From: Gnomoniopsis sp. IMI 355080
Taxonomy: Eukaryota > Ascomycota > Sordariomycetes > Diaporthales > Gnomoniaceae
NCBI GenBank assembly: GCA_027946555.1
Contig: JAPEVC010000009.1
Coordinates: 124,001-188,000, forward strand
DNA length: 64,000 nucleotides
Reading direction: 5' to 3'
The position numbers were made by a program, and so were the translations under genes. A model generated the notes under the pieces. It did not search any database. It saw nothing but the letters and a program-made list of their open reading frames with translations, and was not told the origin of the DNA. This document shows, piece by piece, positions 23,397 to 34,074 of the stretch (positions within the stretch are counted from its first letter, which is position 1; every line of letters starts with the position of its first letter).

Positions 23397-24792
23397 CTTC
23401 TGAATTTCAAACTGACATCGATCGGACAAGCAGATGGCTGACCTTTGGTAATAGTGCGATGAAACGCGACCGGAATGTGTCAATTGCAAAGTTGTAGGAC
23501 GGCAATGCGAATACGCAGAAGCCCAAGTCAGTGCACCAAGACCAACGGCAAGCAGAAGGCGAATTACTTCCCATCGGGAAGATCACTCACAAAGCCCCAC
23601 CCACACTCTCACACACGGTCTCGGCGTCGATCATCCTTCGCCAGTGAGCACGAGTACGGTCGGACGCGGCCACCTCGCTGCCACCACGATCTCGCCAGCA
23701 TCTTCAGACTTGTCCCACAGCACAGCACAATCTCGACTCCCGTGTTCTTCTTCATCTGTATTTCAAGATGAAGAGGCTTGTATGCCCAGACTTTTGGCGC
23801 CCGGCACCTTTGCCGGCAGCAATATTGATGGGACTGCCACGTCATCTCACAACGGCGCTGGCCCGAGCATCAATCAAGAGGTCAACGTGGACCATATGGA
23901 ACTCTTGATTCACTTCTCTCTGACTAAAGCCGCTGCTTTCACCGAATTCGAAAAGTCAAACGAACTGCTTGAGTTGGGAACGAATGTGATCCTGCAAAAA
24001 GCCATGACCAACACTACGCTCCTACATCAAGTGTTGGCCATCTCGGCCAGATATCTCTCTCTCAAACGCCCGGAACGACATGACTTTTACTCTAAACAGG
24101 CTGTTCAGCTGCAGACAAAGGCGATCGAACTATTCAATCATACCAAAACCTTTGATGAATCCAATTGCGAGGCTATGCTCTTGTTCTCTTCACTCCTGAA
24201 TCGACAAGTCTTGGCAGATGCACTGGGCAATCGCGAAGGTAACTTCACGGCGTATCTAAATCGGTTCATCCAGGCTGGTCAACTAAATAAAGGCATTAAA
24301 GTTGTGTCTCGCGACACCTGGCCAATGCTCTTGAAATCTGACCTCTCGCCACTCTTGCAGTCTTGCCCTGACAGCGACCCCGTCAATCGCGAAAGCCAAG
24401 GAAAAGAATGCGAAATGCTACGACAACTTGTAGCTGCTTCGTCAACTTTGGACACCGTCTCCAAAGAGGCCTGCCGTTCCGCAATTCACTTTGTACAAAT
24501 TGGCTTCGACGACGTTAGGAATCCAAAAGAGTACTACACAGCATACAACATGATATACTCATGGTTCATTTTTCTTCCTAACGAATTCGTCAGCCTTTTG
24601 TCACAGCGCACCCCGGAAGCTCTGGTTATACTGGGCTTCTACGCCGTTTTACTCCATCTTGGGCGGGACAATTGGGTTGTCCGGGATTCCGGGGCTTTCT
24701 TTCTCCGCGGAATATCGGAATACTTGGGCGTTGAGTGGGCGCATTGGCTAGAATGGCCGCTCCAGCAGGTGTCCGACACCAGAAAGTCCTGA
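23280..24792 (+). CDS. Zn2Cys6 transcription factor, UPC2-like type
   Basis: 471 aa in two exons: 23280-23357 and 23455-24792. The zinc cluster is assembled across the intron: Cys at residues 17, 20, 27, 34, 37 and 44, spaced C-x2-C-x6-C-x6-C-x2-C-x6-C, with the intron just before the third Cys. A Ser/Thr/Pro-rich linker follows. From residue about 155 the C-terminal region begins with MELLIHFSL and contains LLHQVLAISARYLSL, a pattern of the sterol-uptake-regulator-like (UPC2 type) fungal regulators. Two adjacent ATGs (23280 and 23283) could both start. The intron contains a run of 30 T. It is divergent from the MRJP-like gene and about 1.1 kb before the MFS exporter on the opposite strand. 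Targets are unknown. Confidence 0.85.
23367..23396. repeat. poly-T tract (30 nt) inside an intron
   Basis: Run of T starting 9 nt after the donor of the intron that splits the zinc cluster codons. Its distance from the acceptor (58 nt) is too great to be the usual polypyrimidine tract. Confidence 0.9.
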
Positions 24793-25866
24793 GCAAGAAT
24801 TTTGTTCTGACTCAGGTGTTCTGTTCATGCGCCTCCCTTCAATACCATGTATCATCTAATACCCTCTATGACGCAAAAGGCTCGTATGCCTTTCTCCCGA
24901 CCTTGTAACACAGAAAATCCGCAGAGGACGACACGAACTCTACACATTAGGTTTTCTGCGGAACGTCGCATTACAATCTACCTCTCAACGGCCGAACATT
25001 TTCAGTCTCGAACGACCAAGATATCATCATCTGCTTGTTCACAGCTCTCGACTGGCTACTTGGATTTTGTCTCTTGTAAGACTGGAAAAGCTATATGCAC
25101 TGGACACAATACTAGAAAATTTCCGCTGTTATATGCGTATCCTCGAGACTGTCCACGGGTGGCTAAGCAGTTGCACAGGTCCTTTCCATGCACGACGACC
25201 CTTGCCCAAACCGAGATCCGTATACGTACCTAGGTAGAAGTCGAATAGACAGAATCATGAAGATAGATGTAAATCAGAATTGTAGATGTGTGCAATTGCA
25301 CTATGCTGAGATCATGCCATTCCCGTCCCCCCAACCCCCAAGCCCAATCACAAACAGTCACATTTCTACCGCTAATCAACAAATTTTGAAAACACATTAC
25401 CCCAGAGCGACACCCACCTCACATGACTTTCTCGAGATGGGCAATCGGAGCTCAGAGAGCGTCTGTATGTTACAAGTGAACCCCATTAACGGCAGCAGCC
25501 GTCATGAAGTGTATTGCCTCTGCCCTGGCAGCTATCAGCCATGTTTGGGTGATGATCAAGCAAAAGGCCTGGTATTTTATGTATTCGTCATTAGCTGTTT
25601 CTATGAGTGCCCACCACCATCGTCACAAGCTTATGTGCACCGGCTCCCATTTCGCTTTCAGCTCCAAAACATCTGGGAAACGACGCACAATGACTGATAA
25701 TTCCACAAAGTCGAGACCGTGGACTACCTAGGTACATTGAACGCATACTTGCCTTCCAAACCTGACTCCGCTTGAAAATCCCTACGTGCTCTAATACGCA
25801 TCTGACTTCTTCGTCTCCGACCGGATGATCCAGACGAGAAGCTCTCAGCTCGCTCAGACTCGAAGT
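24793..25866. other. 1.1-kb region between convergent genes
   Basis: Separates the 3' ends of the Zn2Cys6 gene and the MFS gene. Two TACCTAGGTA palindromes lie here (25227-25236 and 25725-25734). A 169-codon frame at 25188-25697 has no domain and I do not call it. Confidence 0.5.
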
Positions 25867-27829
25867 TCAGGCTGCTTGTCCTTCAGTGGTGTTGGCTTCC
25901 TTCTTTTTCTGCTTTGCCTTCTCTTCCTCTCTCCATGTTTTGCCACGTAGCATAACGAGCCATAGGAGCGGACTGAAACATAACCAGACAGCACTAATGA
26001 AAACACCCATAAGTCCAATTCCAATTTTGTTGATCATGAATGGTGCCACGGCTGTGCCACCTGCACTGACCAGACATCGGAACAGGTTGTTTGCGGCGGT
26101 AGCTGTGGCAGGGATGTCTGCGTGCGTGTCTACGACCAAAGTATTCAGTCCTTGCTGCACGCCCGAGAAGAACAAGCCTAGAAAGAAGAGGGATACTTCA
26201 ATGCCCGCCAGGCTGGAATTTGTCTGCATCGTCCAGGCATACGCCAAGACTGTGCCGCAAGAGATGTATACCATGGGCAAACAGACCTCCAGCCTGATTC
26301 TCTCGATTGGGAAGATCTCGATGGCTTGCTGTCTGTTCAAATCAAGTGGCTGACCTAGCAGCCGCGCGTGTCGACGGAAATTGAGGTCGAAGAGCTTTCC
26401 AGCGGACCAACGCGATATGAGAGAGCCAAATCCGAGTGGAAGATAGCATAGGCCGGTTATGACAGATGAGAATCCGAAGCGTTCTGCGAGCTGTTCGGAC
26501 AGAGTAGTCATCACCATGCTAGTAAGGTGTTAAAAAATTTACTTTTTGACAGACTCCGTGAGAAGGAAATCCAGACTTACAAGTAACCAGCAAAGAAAAT
26601 GGCGCCGAAGCCCAGAGTTATACCACCTTCCCGCTCGAAAAGGATTAAAAGAGAGGAGAGTGGATTGGCTCGTTTGTTGGGAATTTGAATAGTTGATCTG
26701 TCCTCTTCAAAGTATTCACCACCGTTGAGAGGTTGCCCCTTTCTCACTCGCCACCATTGCAACAAACTGTAGTTCCATCTCTTAGGCGGAACAGTATTGT
26801 TTCCAACTACAGCTCGGCCACTAGATATCGTTAGAAACCTGCCTAGGAGCTCGTAGTCGTAGGGCCTGGGGGTCTTACGTTTCTGGTAAGATGCAAATCA
26901 TGAGAGCCGTCACGATACCGCTGGCGATGAGGAGGAACCAAAAGATAGAATGCCACCCTAAGTATTGATTCAGCAAACCACCAATGACGGGACCAAGGGC
27001 AGGGCCGAGAGAGATGCCGAGAGTGGTGTAGCCCAGCCAAGTCCCCCTCTCAGCTCTGGTTACAAGATCCGAGACTGTTGCTGCACTAAGAGCGATTGTC
27101 GCAGAGCTGCCTGCTGATTGTAGACACCTCAACACCATAAGAGCCGGATAGCTGTTCTGTAAAGCGAGAGCCAGGTTGGCTGCCATATAGATTGAAAATG
27201 TCACGATGTAAGCTGGTCTGCGGCCATGATTATCTGAGAAGGAAGCGATGAATGATGGCGCGACACCTTGGAAAATTTGATCTGTCAATTGTCAGAACAG
27301 TATTTCTCACACCTCTTGCAAGTATACAAGGACGATAATGGCAGTATGTAGGTCTTGTTCATGTTGATTGCAGCGTCAGGGCAGGGTGCGATAGGGCATT
27401 ACACGTACAAGTGGTGATGCTAAGATTAATGTACGATGGCTTTACCTTCAGGTCATTGGCGATTGGAGTCAGGGCCGGCAAGTATATCGCGGAAGTCAAT
27501 GGAGAAAAAACACCTGCGCAGGCAACTAGGGTGATAATAACTCGTTTTGAAGCGCGCGGTATCACGGAATGTAGAGCGCCCAATGGTGGACCATGGCTTG
27601 GTGTTTTTGTCGGCTTGTCTTCGGAAACTCTGGCGGTTGTGCTTCCAGTATGTGTTTCAGTCTTGCTTGGGATCCGTTCTTCTTGTTCAATGGCCTCAGC
27701 AGCAAGATCGTCTGCCGTCGTTGTCAAATCCTGGGCTCCAGAACTGTCTGTCTCTTCTTGGGAACCTTCCGTCTTGGTGGCCGGCTCGGTCGTGGGATTT
27801 CGCCGCTCCGGCTCCGGGGCCATCGGCAT
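25867..27829 (-). CDS. MFS transporter, DHA1 drug:H+ antiporter type
   Basis: 571-aa membrane exporter in four exons: 27829-27409, 27281-26879, 26820-26581 and 26518-25867. About 95 hydrophilic residues (Glu/Thr-rich) precede the first membrane segment (IITLVACAGVFSPLTSAIYLPAL). The MFS motif A is seen as SFSDNHGRRPAYI, and the antiporter motif C region as GISLGPALGPVIGGLL. A cytoplasmic loop separates the two six-helix halves, and the C-terminus is Lys/Glu-rich. DHA1 members export drugs, polyamines or small metabolites; the substrate cannot be read here. A TATATAA lies 84 nt upstream of the ATG. Confidence 0.9.
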
Positions 27830-29123
27830 CCGATCTAGACAGACGAAGTACTAAGTGAGATGGCGATTTTGGGCTCGCGGATCCTGCCTTGAGAATGGGG
27901 CAGAAGAAGAGATTATATACGAGGCAATGGTCGAATCATTTGTGAAAACGGCTCGGGGATGTTGACAAGGGAAAAAAGAAATTGTTTTGTAATTTACGTG
28001 CGGTGTGCTTTGTGTCTGTTGTTCGCAGGACGTCCATTGTACGTGCCGATTACCCGCACACTCCTATCCACTGGGGCATATGTGATGTGAACTTGTGGAT
28101 CTTTCTGACCGACTGCAGTGGGTGTTTGGCCGACTCGGTGCCGATATGCGTGGGGGTGGGACGCCTCTGTCCGAGGGCCAGAAGCATTATGGTGTTGTGT
28201 CTGAACTCAAAGGACCACAATCGAGATCGAAGCAGAGCTGGCTCGCATAGGATTCAGTCAGCTTTTATGTAGTGCATTAGGCAGACGTCTCAAGATGCTG
28301 CCGTTGTATAAAGTGTGGTGCGCGGTGTTCCGAAGCTCTTGAAAGGTCTCAGATTGTTCCAAGGTTTGTGTCCGGCACAAGTTACAATCCCCAAAGACGG
28401 TGAGAATCACGGGTAGCCAGGGCTCAGCCGCATGAAGCGTAAGCGCTAAATACAATACCAAACGAGAAAGAAGCATTGGTTGTGCTTGAGTCTGTGTAGC
28501 TCTCATGGCACTCGGACGGGAAAGAAGTGTCATGAAAGCAGGATGCGTGAGCGGGTTGGTCTTCCACAAACAAACGGCCAAGCACAACCTTGTCAAGTTC
28601 GATATATCTCACATAGATGATTCAACTTGAGTCGAACCGTGCGAATGGATACAAGTCCCTCTTTATTCACTCCATCAATTTAGCAGCTCGAATAGCCATC
28701 GTATAACACAGTACCAAAGCGGAGCAGCCGAGTAATAGAAGACATCCACGGGTGCATTTGTCGAGTGCTTGCAGCTGATTTGAGTCAAGCAGACTCTTGT
28801 TTGGCTACCTAGCCAGAGGTATTATACTGTGCTTTCTGGTCCGTCATTCAAAAGGATCGGGAGGCTGTAGGTGAGAGTCGACCCTACAGCTGAACCACTG
28901 TTTTAAGATGAGCATCCATTGATTTATCGATTTCCTCATGTCAAGATCATGTACAACGAGAGACATAGAATAAGTACCCTCCAATATCAGATTCCAAGCA
29001 TCCATCCTGCTTTCTACGGCAATCCACCATTGCCCTCTCAGCTGCCACCTGCATGGTGCCAGTCGTCCCCACAAGTTGCACACGTAGCAGAGGCAAATCC
29101 GTAGCCACAAACCCAAAGTCTTG
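27830..29123. other. 1.3-kb intergenic region
   Basis: Promoter side of the MFS gene (TATATAA at 27913-27919 on the minus strand), then sequence without recognisable features up to the 3' end of the SRA-YDG gene. Confidence 0.5.
27913..27919 (-). promoter_or_regulatory. TATA box candidate of the MFS gene
   Basis: TATATAA on the minus strand, 84 nt before the ATG at 27829. Spacing is typical of fungal promoters; called from position and sequence only. Confidence 0.4.
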
Positions 29124-30203
29124 CTAGTACCCTGCCTTAATCCTCGAGAAATCCGCTTGCTCTTGAGTTGTTGGGCTCGTATGCAATATATCATCAAGAT
29201 CAGGCTGATCTATGTTCTCCAATCGTCGAAGCTCGAAACGCTCATATCTTCCGCCTCCAGAATTATATCTATATTCTTTACCCACGATTTCATACAGCCC
29301 ATCGTACCGAATTCCCACAGGGGGAGCAAACCGGCTGCTCTTGTTGGCTCTTCGGAAGACACGCACAGGATTGTGTGAGGATATGGACGCGCGAAGGGCT
29401 CGATTTCCCTTTACGTCAGCCTTCCTGCTCGCGTGTTTGTCGTGTGCGCCTTCGGCACTGTAATAAATCGTATTGCCCTCGTCCTTGTCGATATCTTCGT
29501 ACTTTCCTGAGACAACAATTGAGTATGCCCCTCGGTATTCGTGCCCAGAGATGCCGCGTTCTATCTGGGAATGGCCACCGTGGAGTCGCAGACACTCTTG
29601 CCTGGGGAACCACATTCCTGGCCGCAAGCCATTGTGACCATAGACTTCGGCGTCGCGCCGAGTAAAGCGGTCATCCAACCTGTATACTGGCTGTCCACGT
29701 CTGCCACGTTCCAAGACGATCCCGTGCATGATACCATGCATGCCCCAGATTGGATGGCCTTCTGGGGGGTAGCCACCGGTGAATACACGCTCGGCTCGAA
29801 GACTTGCCGGCGTCGGCCGTGTGGCATCCCAATCCATAGCGTCGAACCTTTTGTAGAGATCATCCGCCTTCGTTGCAACGTCCGCTGGTAGTCGATTGAC
29901 GGGGTCACGCAACAACTGAAGAGCCGTTTTTATTTTGGCATACTTCGCCAATTTTTTGGTCATGCTCTTAGCCACGTCAAATTCCAACAATGGCAAGTAT
30001 TGCTCCCTGACGAAGCGGATTTGCTTATCGACGACGTGTGCAGAGCGACCTCGATGTGTCAAATCACCGACCAGATTCTTAACTTTGGGAAACAGCTTGC
30101 TTTTGAGAAAACGACCCATCCTACACGAGGGCAGCTTAAGCTTTTGCGCCTCTGTTCGGGGGTCCGCCCCGGCCGAAGCTGGGACTGACAGCCTAGTGGC
30201 CAT
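29124..30203 (-). CDS. SRA-YDG domain protein (modified-DNA reader type)
   Basis: 359 aa, intronless if it starts at 30203; an in-frame ATG at 30254 would add 17 residues. The first 140 residues are basic and helical with no recognised domain. From about residue 145 the SRA-YDG fold is recognisable: GGYPPEGHPIWGMHGI, GAYSIVVSGKYEDIDKDEG, NTIYYSAEG, NRALRASI, NPVRVFR and the signature RYDGLYEIV followed by ELRRLEN. SRA domains bind hemi- or fully methylated cytosine, as in UHRF1 and plant SUVH proteins. Here no RING, SET or nuclease domain is attached. A nuclear role in reading modified DNA is inferred from the family. The upstream side is an AT-rich, hairpin-bearing tract. Confidence 0.85.
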   Translation of the reverse strand: MATRLSVPASAGADPRTEAQKLKLPSCRMGRFLKSKLFPKVKNLVGDLTHRGRSAHVVDKQIRFVREQYLPLLEFDVAKSMTKKLAKYAKIKTALQLLRDPVNRLPADVATKADDLYKRFDAMDWDATRPTPASLRAERVFTGGYPPEGHPIWGMHGIMHGIVLERGRRGQPVYRLDDRFTRRDAEVYGHNGLRPGMWFPRQECLRLHGGHSQIERGISGHEYRGAYSIVVSGKYEDIDKDEGNTIYYSAEGAHDKHASRKADVKGNRALRASISSHNPVRVFRRANKSSRFAPPVGIRYDGLYEIVGKEYRYNSGGGRYERFELRRLENIDQPDLDDILHTSPTTQEQADFSRIKAGY

Positions 30204-31343
30204 TATAGAAGTCGGTTGCGTGCAATGATTGAGCCAATTACTATATGTTGGCAATTATTCAACCGCTTCGCAATATCTTTTTGACAATTGAGAAACACAA
30301 GGAATCTCAATCCACGCCGCACGCGTGTATATTGCAGCTTATAATTATATATACCTCAAGCCTACCTTGAGGCTTGTGTATTATTTTATATAACCGACAA
30401 AATCTTGTCGTAAGACTTATAGAATATATTGTAGAGTTTTATAACACCGTATGTCTGCTTGGGGGAAGTTAGTCTTCTAATAGAGTTCCACTGACTTCCA
30501 CAGCGTGCCAACGGTGTCATACTTTGAGGGATGAAAGACTACAGATTTCACGAATTGATTGACAATGTGAATGATGAGAGAGAGGAATTGTAAAGGTAAG
30601 GAATTGGGTTTGCTCACTGCAATAAAAACTGGTAGATGTAGCATCTCCAGAATTTAAGGCACTTCATACGTTAGAAGTTTGGAAGGCGGGGAACAACGGG
30701 AATCTCGGGATCGAGCGGACGAGACACTTATAATTGAATTGATAAACTTGATTACTAATGGATTGGAAACCTCGTCCCGCACGTTAGTACTATGTAATCG
30801 TCTTATAAGCGATCGCGCTTGACTTTTCTAGATCATTCCACTTAACTCAATTGAGCAACTGCGTAGAATGCTAAATCACGAAACTCACTGGGATATCGGG
30901 ACAGAAGGCAACGTTCCTAGTACCTTGAGCGTTTGAGTACTCAGGTACTCATCCGTACCTATATCAGTATGTACTGTACGTACTCACACTTCCAATGCGC
31001 CACAGCAGAACCCTCGAGCCACAATACGGCTCGATGCATATCGTACTACCTATAGTCCTCAATGCAACGAACGACATTGAATCGATCGACAATTGGACCT
31101 TTGTATGGGCACTGTGATGCAATCCGCAAGGCTGTCTCGAAATCAATGCCCTCGAGCCAATGTCACCCTGGGCTCAAAGCTGAAGAAGACAATGGCCGAT
31201 AATCCAGCAACAATGGTGGCTGCACCCAGATTCTATTTATAGAGTCTGCGCAATGAATTCGCTTTCAACAGCGCGACCTTGTGAGAAGCGATTCCTAGGA
31301 ACTGGAGATAATGTGGGTAATTCAACACACTAGGCTTCTATAA
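30204..31343. other. 1.1-kb AT-rich intergenic region with hairpins
   Basis: Upstream of the SRA-YDG gene. The first 250 nt are strongly AT-rich and carry two perfect inverted repeats: CCTCAAG-CCTAC-CTTGAGG (30354-30372) and CGACAA-AATC-TTGTCG (30395-30410). No gene supported. Confidence 0.5.
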
Positions 31344-32200
31344 GTGCCATACTTGCCAGCCCTTTTGTATCTTTACGATGGAGCTCAAAGTTCAAAGCAA
31401 AATGAGGTATTATTTTCCACTCATCATCAACACAATTTGAAAGCGCCAGTGCCTCCGGATGGCCCTCCTCGCTGGCGCGAACCAGATCCAAAAGTCTTAC
31501 AAGATGACCTTGTGCATTCTCTCCGCATGTTCATTGTAAGCACAACGCTAATAGAGATCATAGTGGTCACAAATTTTTATGCCGTGCTGTGTATCTTTGC
31601 CTGCATTTTGGGGCAATTGCTCTTCGGCGACTACGGAGGGTACTGGAGTCACCTGACGATCCAGCAAGTCTTGAGCATTTGGCGCTACGCTCCTTTACTG
31701 TCCAAATATTATATTGTGCACTTGCTGTGTTTGGCGGAGTTCTATGTGATTACTCGAATTGCACAGTTCCACATGGCTGGTGTGGCTAGGCGAAGGTTAG
31801 GATGGGTGGCCACAGAGACTTGGGTATGGGAGCGGGTGGCTGTGTTCCGTATGAGATAGCCTGAGAACACGAATAGTAATTCTTCGGAACAAAGATCACT
31901 TGTGTCTTGACAAAAGCAAACAAAGCACAGCATAATCGCTTCAGTGATCCTGATGCCGACACGGTTGACCCTTGGAGCGTGGAGCGACATGAGCACAGCG
32001 ACTTACTGAAACCTAGCATTTCTCGCAGTACTTCAAGAAGCAGAAGACCGATCGATATAGATGGTGATAGAGCAAAGGAGAAGAGGGTGCAACGTAGGCC
32101 AGAGAATCTCACGAGGGGACTTTTGTCAAATTTCCCGCAAGGCTTCCGGATCGAGAGCACCAGCACCGAATGCATGAGAAAATTACGCGTGGGCACTTGA
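31344..32200 (+). CDS. hypothetical small membrane protein
   Basis: 262 aa if two exons are joined: 31344-31848 and 31917-32200 (donor GTATGA, acceptor AAAAG). I do not recognise the family. Two strongly hydrophobic segments are visible: IIVVTNFYAVLCIFACILGQ (about residues 73-92) and YIVHLLCLAEFYVITRI (about 118-134). The second exon is hydrophilic, Ser/Arg-rich and possibly cytoplasmic. The N-terminal 30 residues are doubtful and the true start may lie in another exon. It is convergent with the mitochondrial-type protein gene, with 65 bp between stop codons. Confidence 0.5.
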
Positions 32201-32265
32201 TGCAAGAGCTTTCAATGCTTGTAATTGGGAGAGCCGAATTCTGCGGTCTGATGGCTTCGTATCCT

Positions 32266-33260
32266 TCATGCCGTCTTGTTGGTCTGTACATCGACTCCTG
32301 ATGCTGCTGCCTCTGTCCCGCCTGATGCAGTCACCCCTCGAATCTTTTCGCGAATCTTTTCCAGATTGGGCTCGTTACCCAATGCCACTGTACACAGTAT
32401 ACGGTCAGCCCAAGGTTGGCAGAACTACCAGTCAGAGTGTCCTTTGAGGCTATGTACTCACATCTATCAAAAAGCACATATGAAGTCACGAGCAAAATAG
32501 GCAGTGCTATCATTGTGGATGTCCACTTCCACTGAGCTTGCTTGTATTCGGGGCTAGAAGTATCAACTCTGGGTCTCGACTTGTCGGACGGTCTGCTTTG
32601 GCTAGGTTTTGAGGGTGGAATGGGCGCAGAATTCGGTCTCGGGGATACGGGGGCGTTCACTGGCGTCGTTTTGGGAGCAGTATACTGCTGTGATGGTGTG
32701 GGGCGTGCTGATCCGCTAGCGGTGCTTTGCTTCTTGGCTGCTGACATCGTAGTGTCTACAGGATCTGAAGTGTCGGCTCTCGACGTGGGTGGAATCGACG
32801 TACTCGCGGCGGCCTTGGAAGCTGGTACTGAACCAGACTTCGCAGTTGTGGTCGTCTTCCCTGCTGCTCGTGGCTTGGGTTCGGCTGCAGCGCTTGATGT
32901 AGCCTTTGTCTTCGATGCTTTTGCCTTAGTTGCTTCCGTCTTCTTCGCTTGCGTGGTCGTCTTGACCTCTTTCTCCAAAGCAGCAGCGGCGGCAGCGGTA
33001 GCCTTGGTAGAGGACTTCTTCGATTTGGTCGAGACACTGGCTTTGGGAGCCTTAGTGGTGGGTGGCGCCGCGACAACAGTCTCCTTCAAGGATTCCTTCA
33101 TTGCCTGGGCTTTCTTGGGCCGGGTTGTTGAGACGTGCCGAACGCTGTGACAAAGTGGAACGGCCACGATGGTCCCCATCGGCGCCACAACGGGGCTTGC
33201 TCTCAGCCAGGTGCTTCCGCATCTTGACAGCATTTGCGTTTTGAATCCGAGGCGCGACAT
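32266..33260 (-). CDS. hypothetical mitochondrial-type membrane protein, low-complexity
   Basis: 306 aa in two exons: 33260-32462 and 32387-32266 (donor GTGAGT). The N-terminus is rich in Arg, Ser and hydrophobic residues without acids up to SVRHVSTTRP, which fits a mitochondrial presequence. Residues about 50-235 are a low-complexity Ala/Thr/Lys/Pro/Ser linker. One membrane span follows (STMIALPILLVTSYVLF, about 248-264), then a short conserved-looking tail with NEPNLEKIREKIRG. I do not recognise a named family. The architecture suggests a single-span inner-membrane protein, which is inference. The start at 33260 was chosen because it gives the presequence; the frame is open further upstream. 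Confidence 0.7.
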
Positions 33261-34074
33261 CTTGTCCGGACTTGTCAGTTGCCAACAATATGTACACTGG
33301 TCTCGATAGTGGTCGGATGTAGAGCAAGTCGGCCCACTTGTTGTGGTTTCCAAAGAGTCCAGCGGTGGTCGTACGATAGCAAAGGCAACTATCAACGCAA
33401 TCGAGTCATCTTCGGGTGTGCATGGAACGAGACGCGAATCCCTGGCAGGATGGGAGCATCACATGCATAGGGTCGCAAAATGGCTGGTTGCCGGTCACGC
33501 TTGGGATGCGCGACGCGTTGTTTGGAAAATTGGAAGTTCATGCGCTCCAACCCGTGTTGCATGAGGCTAGACCCCCAAAGTGGTCTGCGCAAAAATATAT
33601 GCCGCAAGTACTGCAAATTGAATCGAGTGGCAGCATCAGGGGTCTGCAAGACATACCTCTCCTCCTTTGGATTCAAGTCAGGTCGACACAACATCCATGC
33701 CAGCCCTTTCTACAATTCTTATCTTCATAAGGCTCTTGAAACAGAGCGTGGATGTGCCCCAGGTCTATTCATTCTATATATAATCACAGCGCGAGGAATC
33801 TTTCCTTCTCAACGAGAAATTCGGTTTGGCTGCGCCATGGCCTGTTGGCCCAGCTGGGCAGCGGCTGGCAGCTGGAGTCGAACACTCCTCTCGCAGCCTC
33901 ATGCAGAAGATCTCCAACACAAACAATATCGTGCTCTCGGCTATCGTTTATGCGGAGCTCAGAATTTCGCCAACGTCGCGTAATATTTACATAATTTTTC
34001 ATTGTTTTTTACTGGAGCAATCCCTCTCAGTACCGCGAAATCATACGCTACCCAGCGGCCAGGTTCGCCAGTGC
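33261..34074. other. 0.8-kb intergenic region
   Basis: Between the mitochondrial-type protein gene and the 3' end of the oxidoreductase gene. A 167-codon frame at 33480-33983 is Cys-rich without any domain and I take it as chance. Confidence 0.45.

Noticed and set aside
25188..25697. 169-codon plus-strand frame between convergent genes
   Set aside because: No domain and lies in a region of 3' UTRs with two intergenic palindromes.
33855..33910. tRNA-like sequence (GGAGTCGAACACTCC)
   Set aside because: The TTCGA core is present on the minus strand, but the stem around it does not pair as a T-arm and no acceptor or anticodon stem was found.
33480..33983. 167-codon Cys-rich frame
   Set aside because: No domain, irregular Cys spacing and no neighbouring exons; the complementary frames are equally open.
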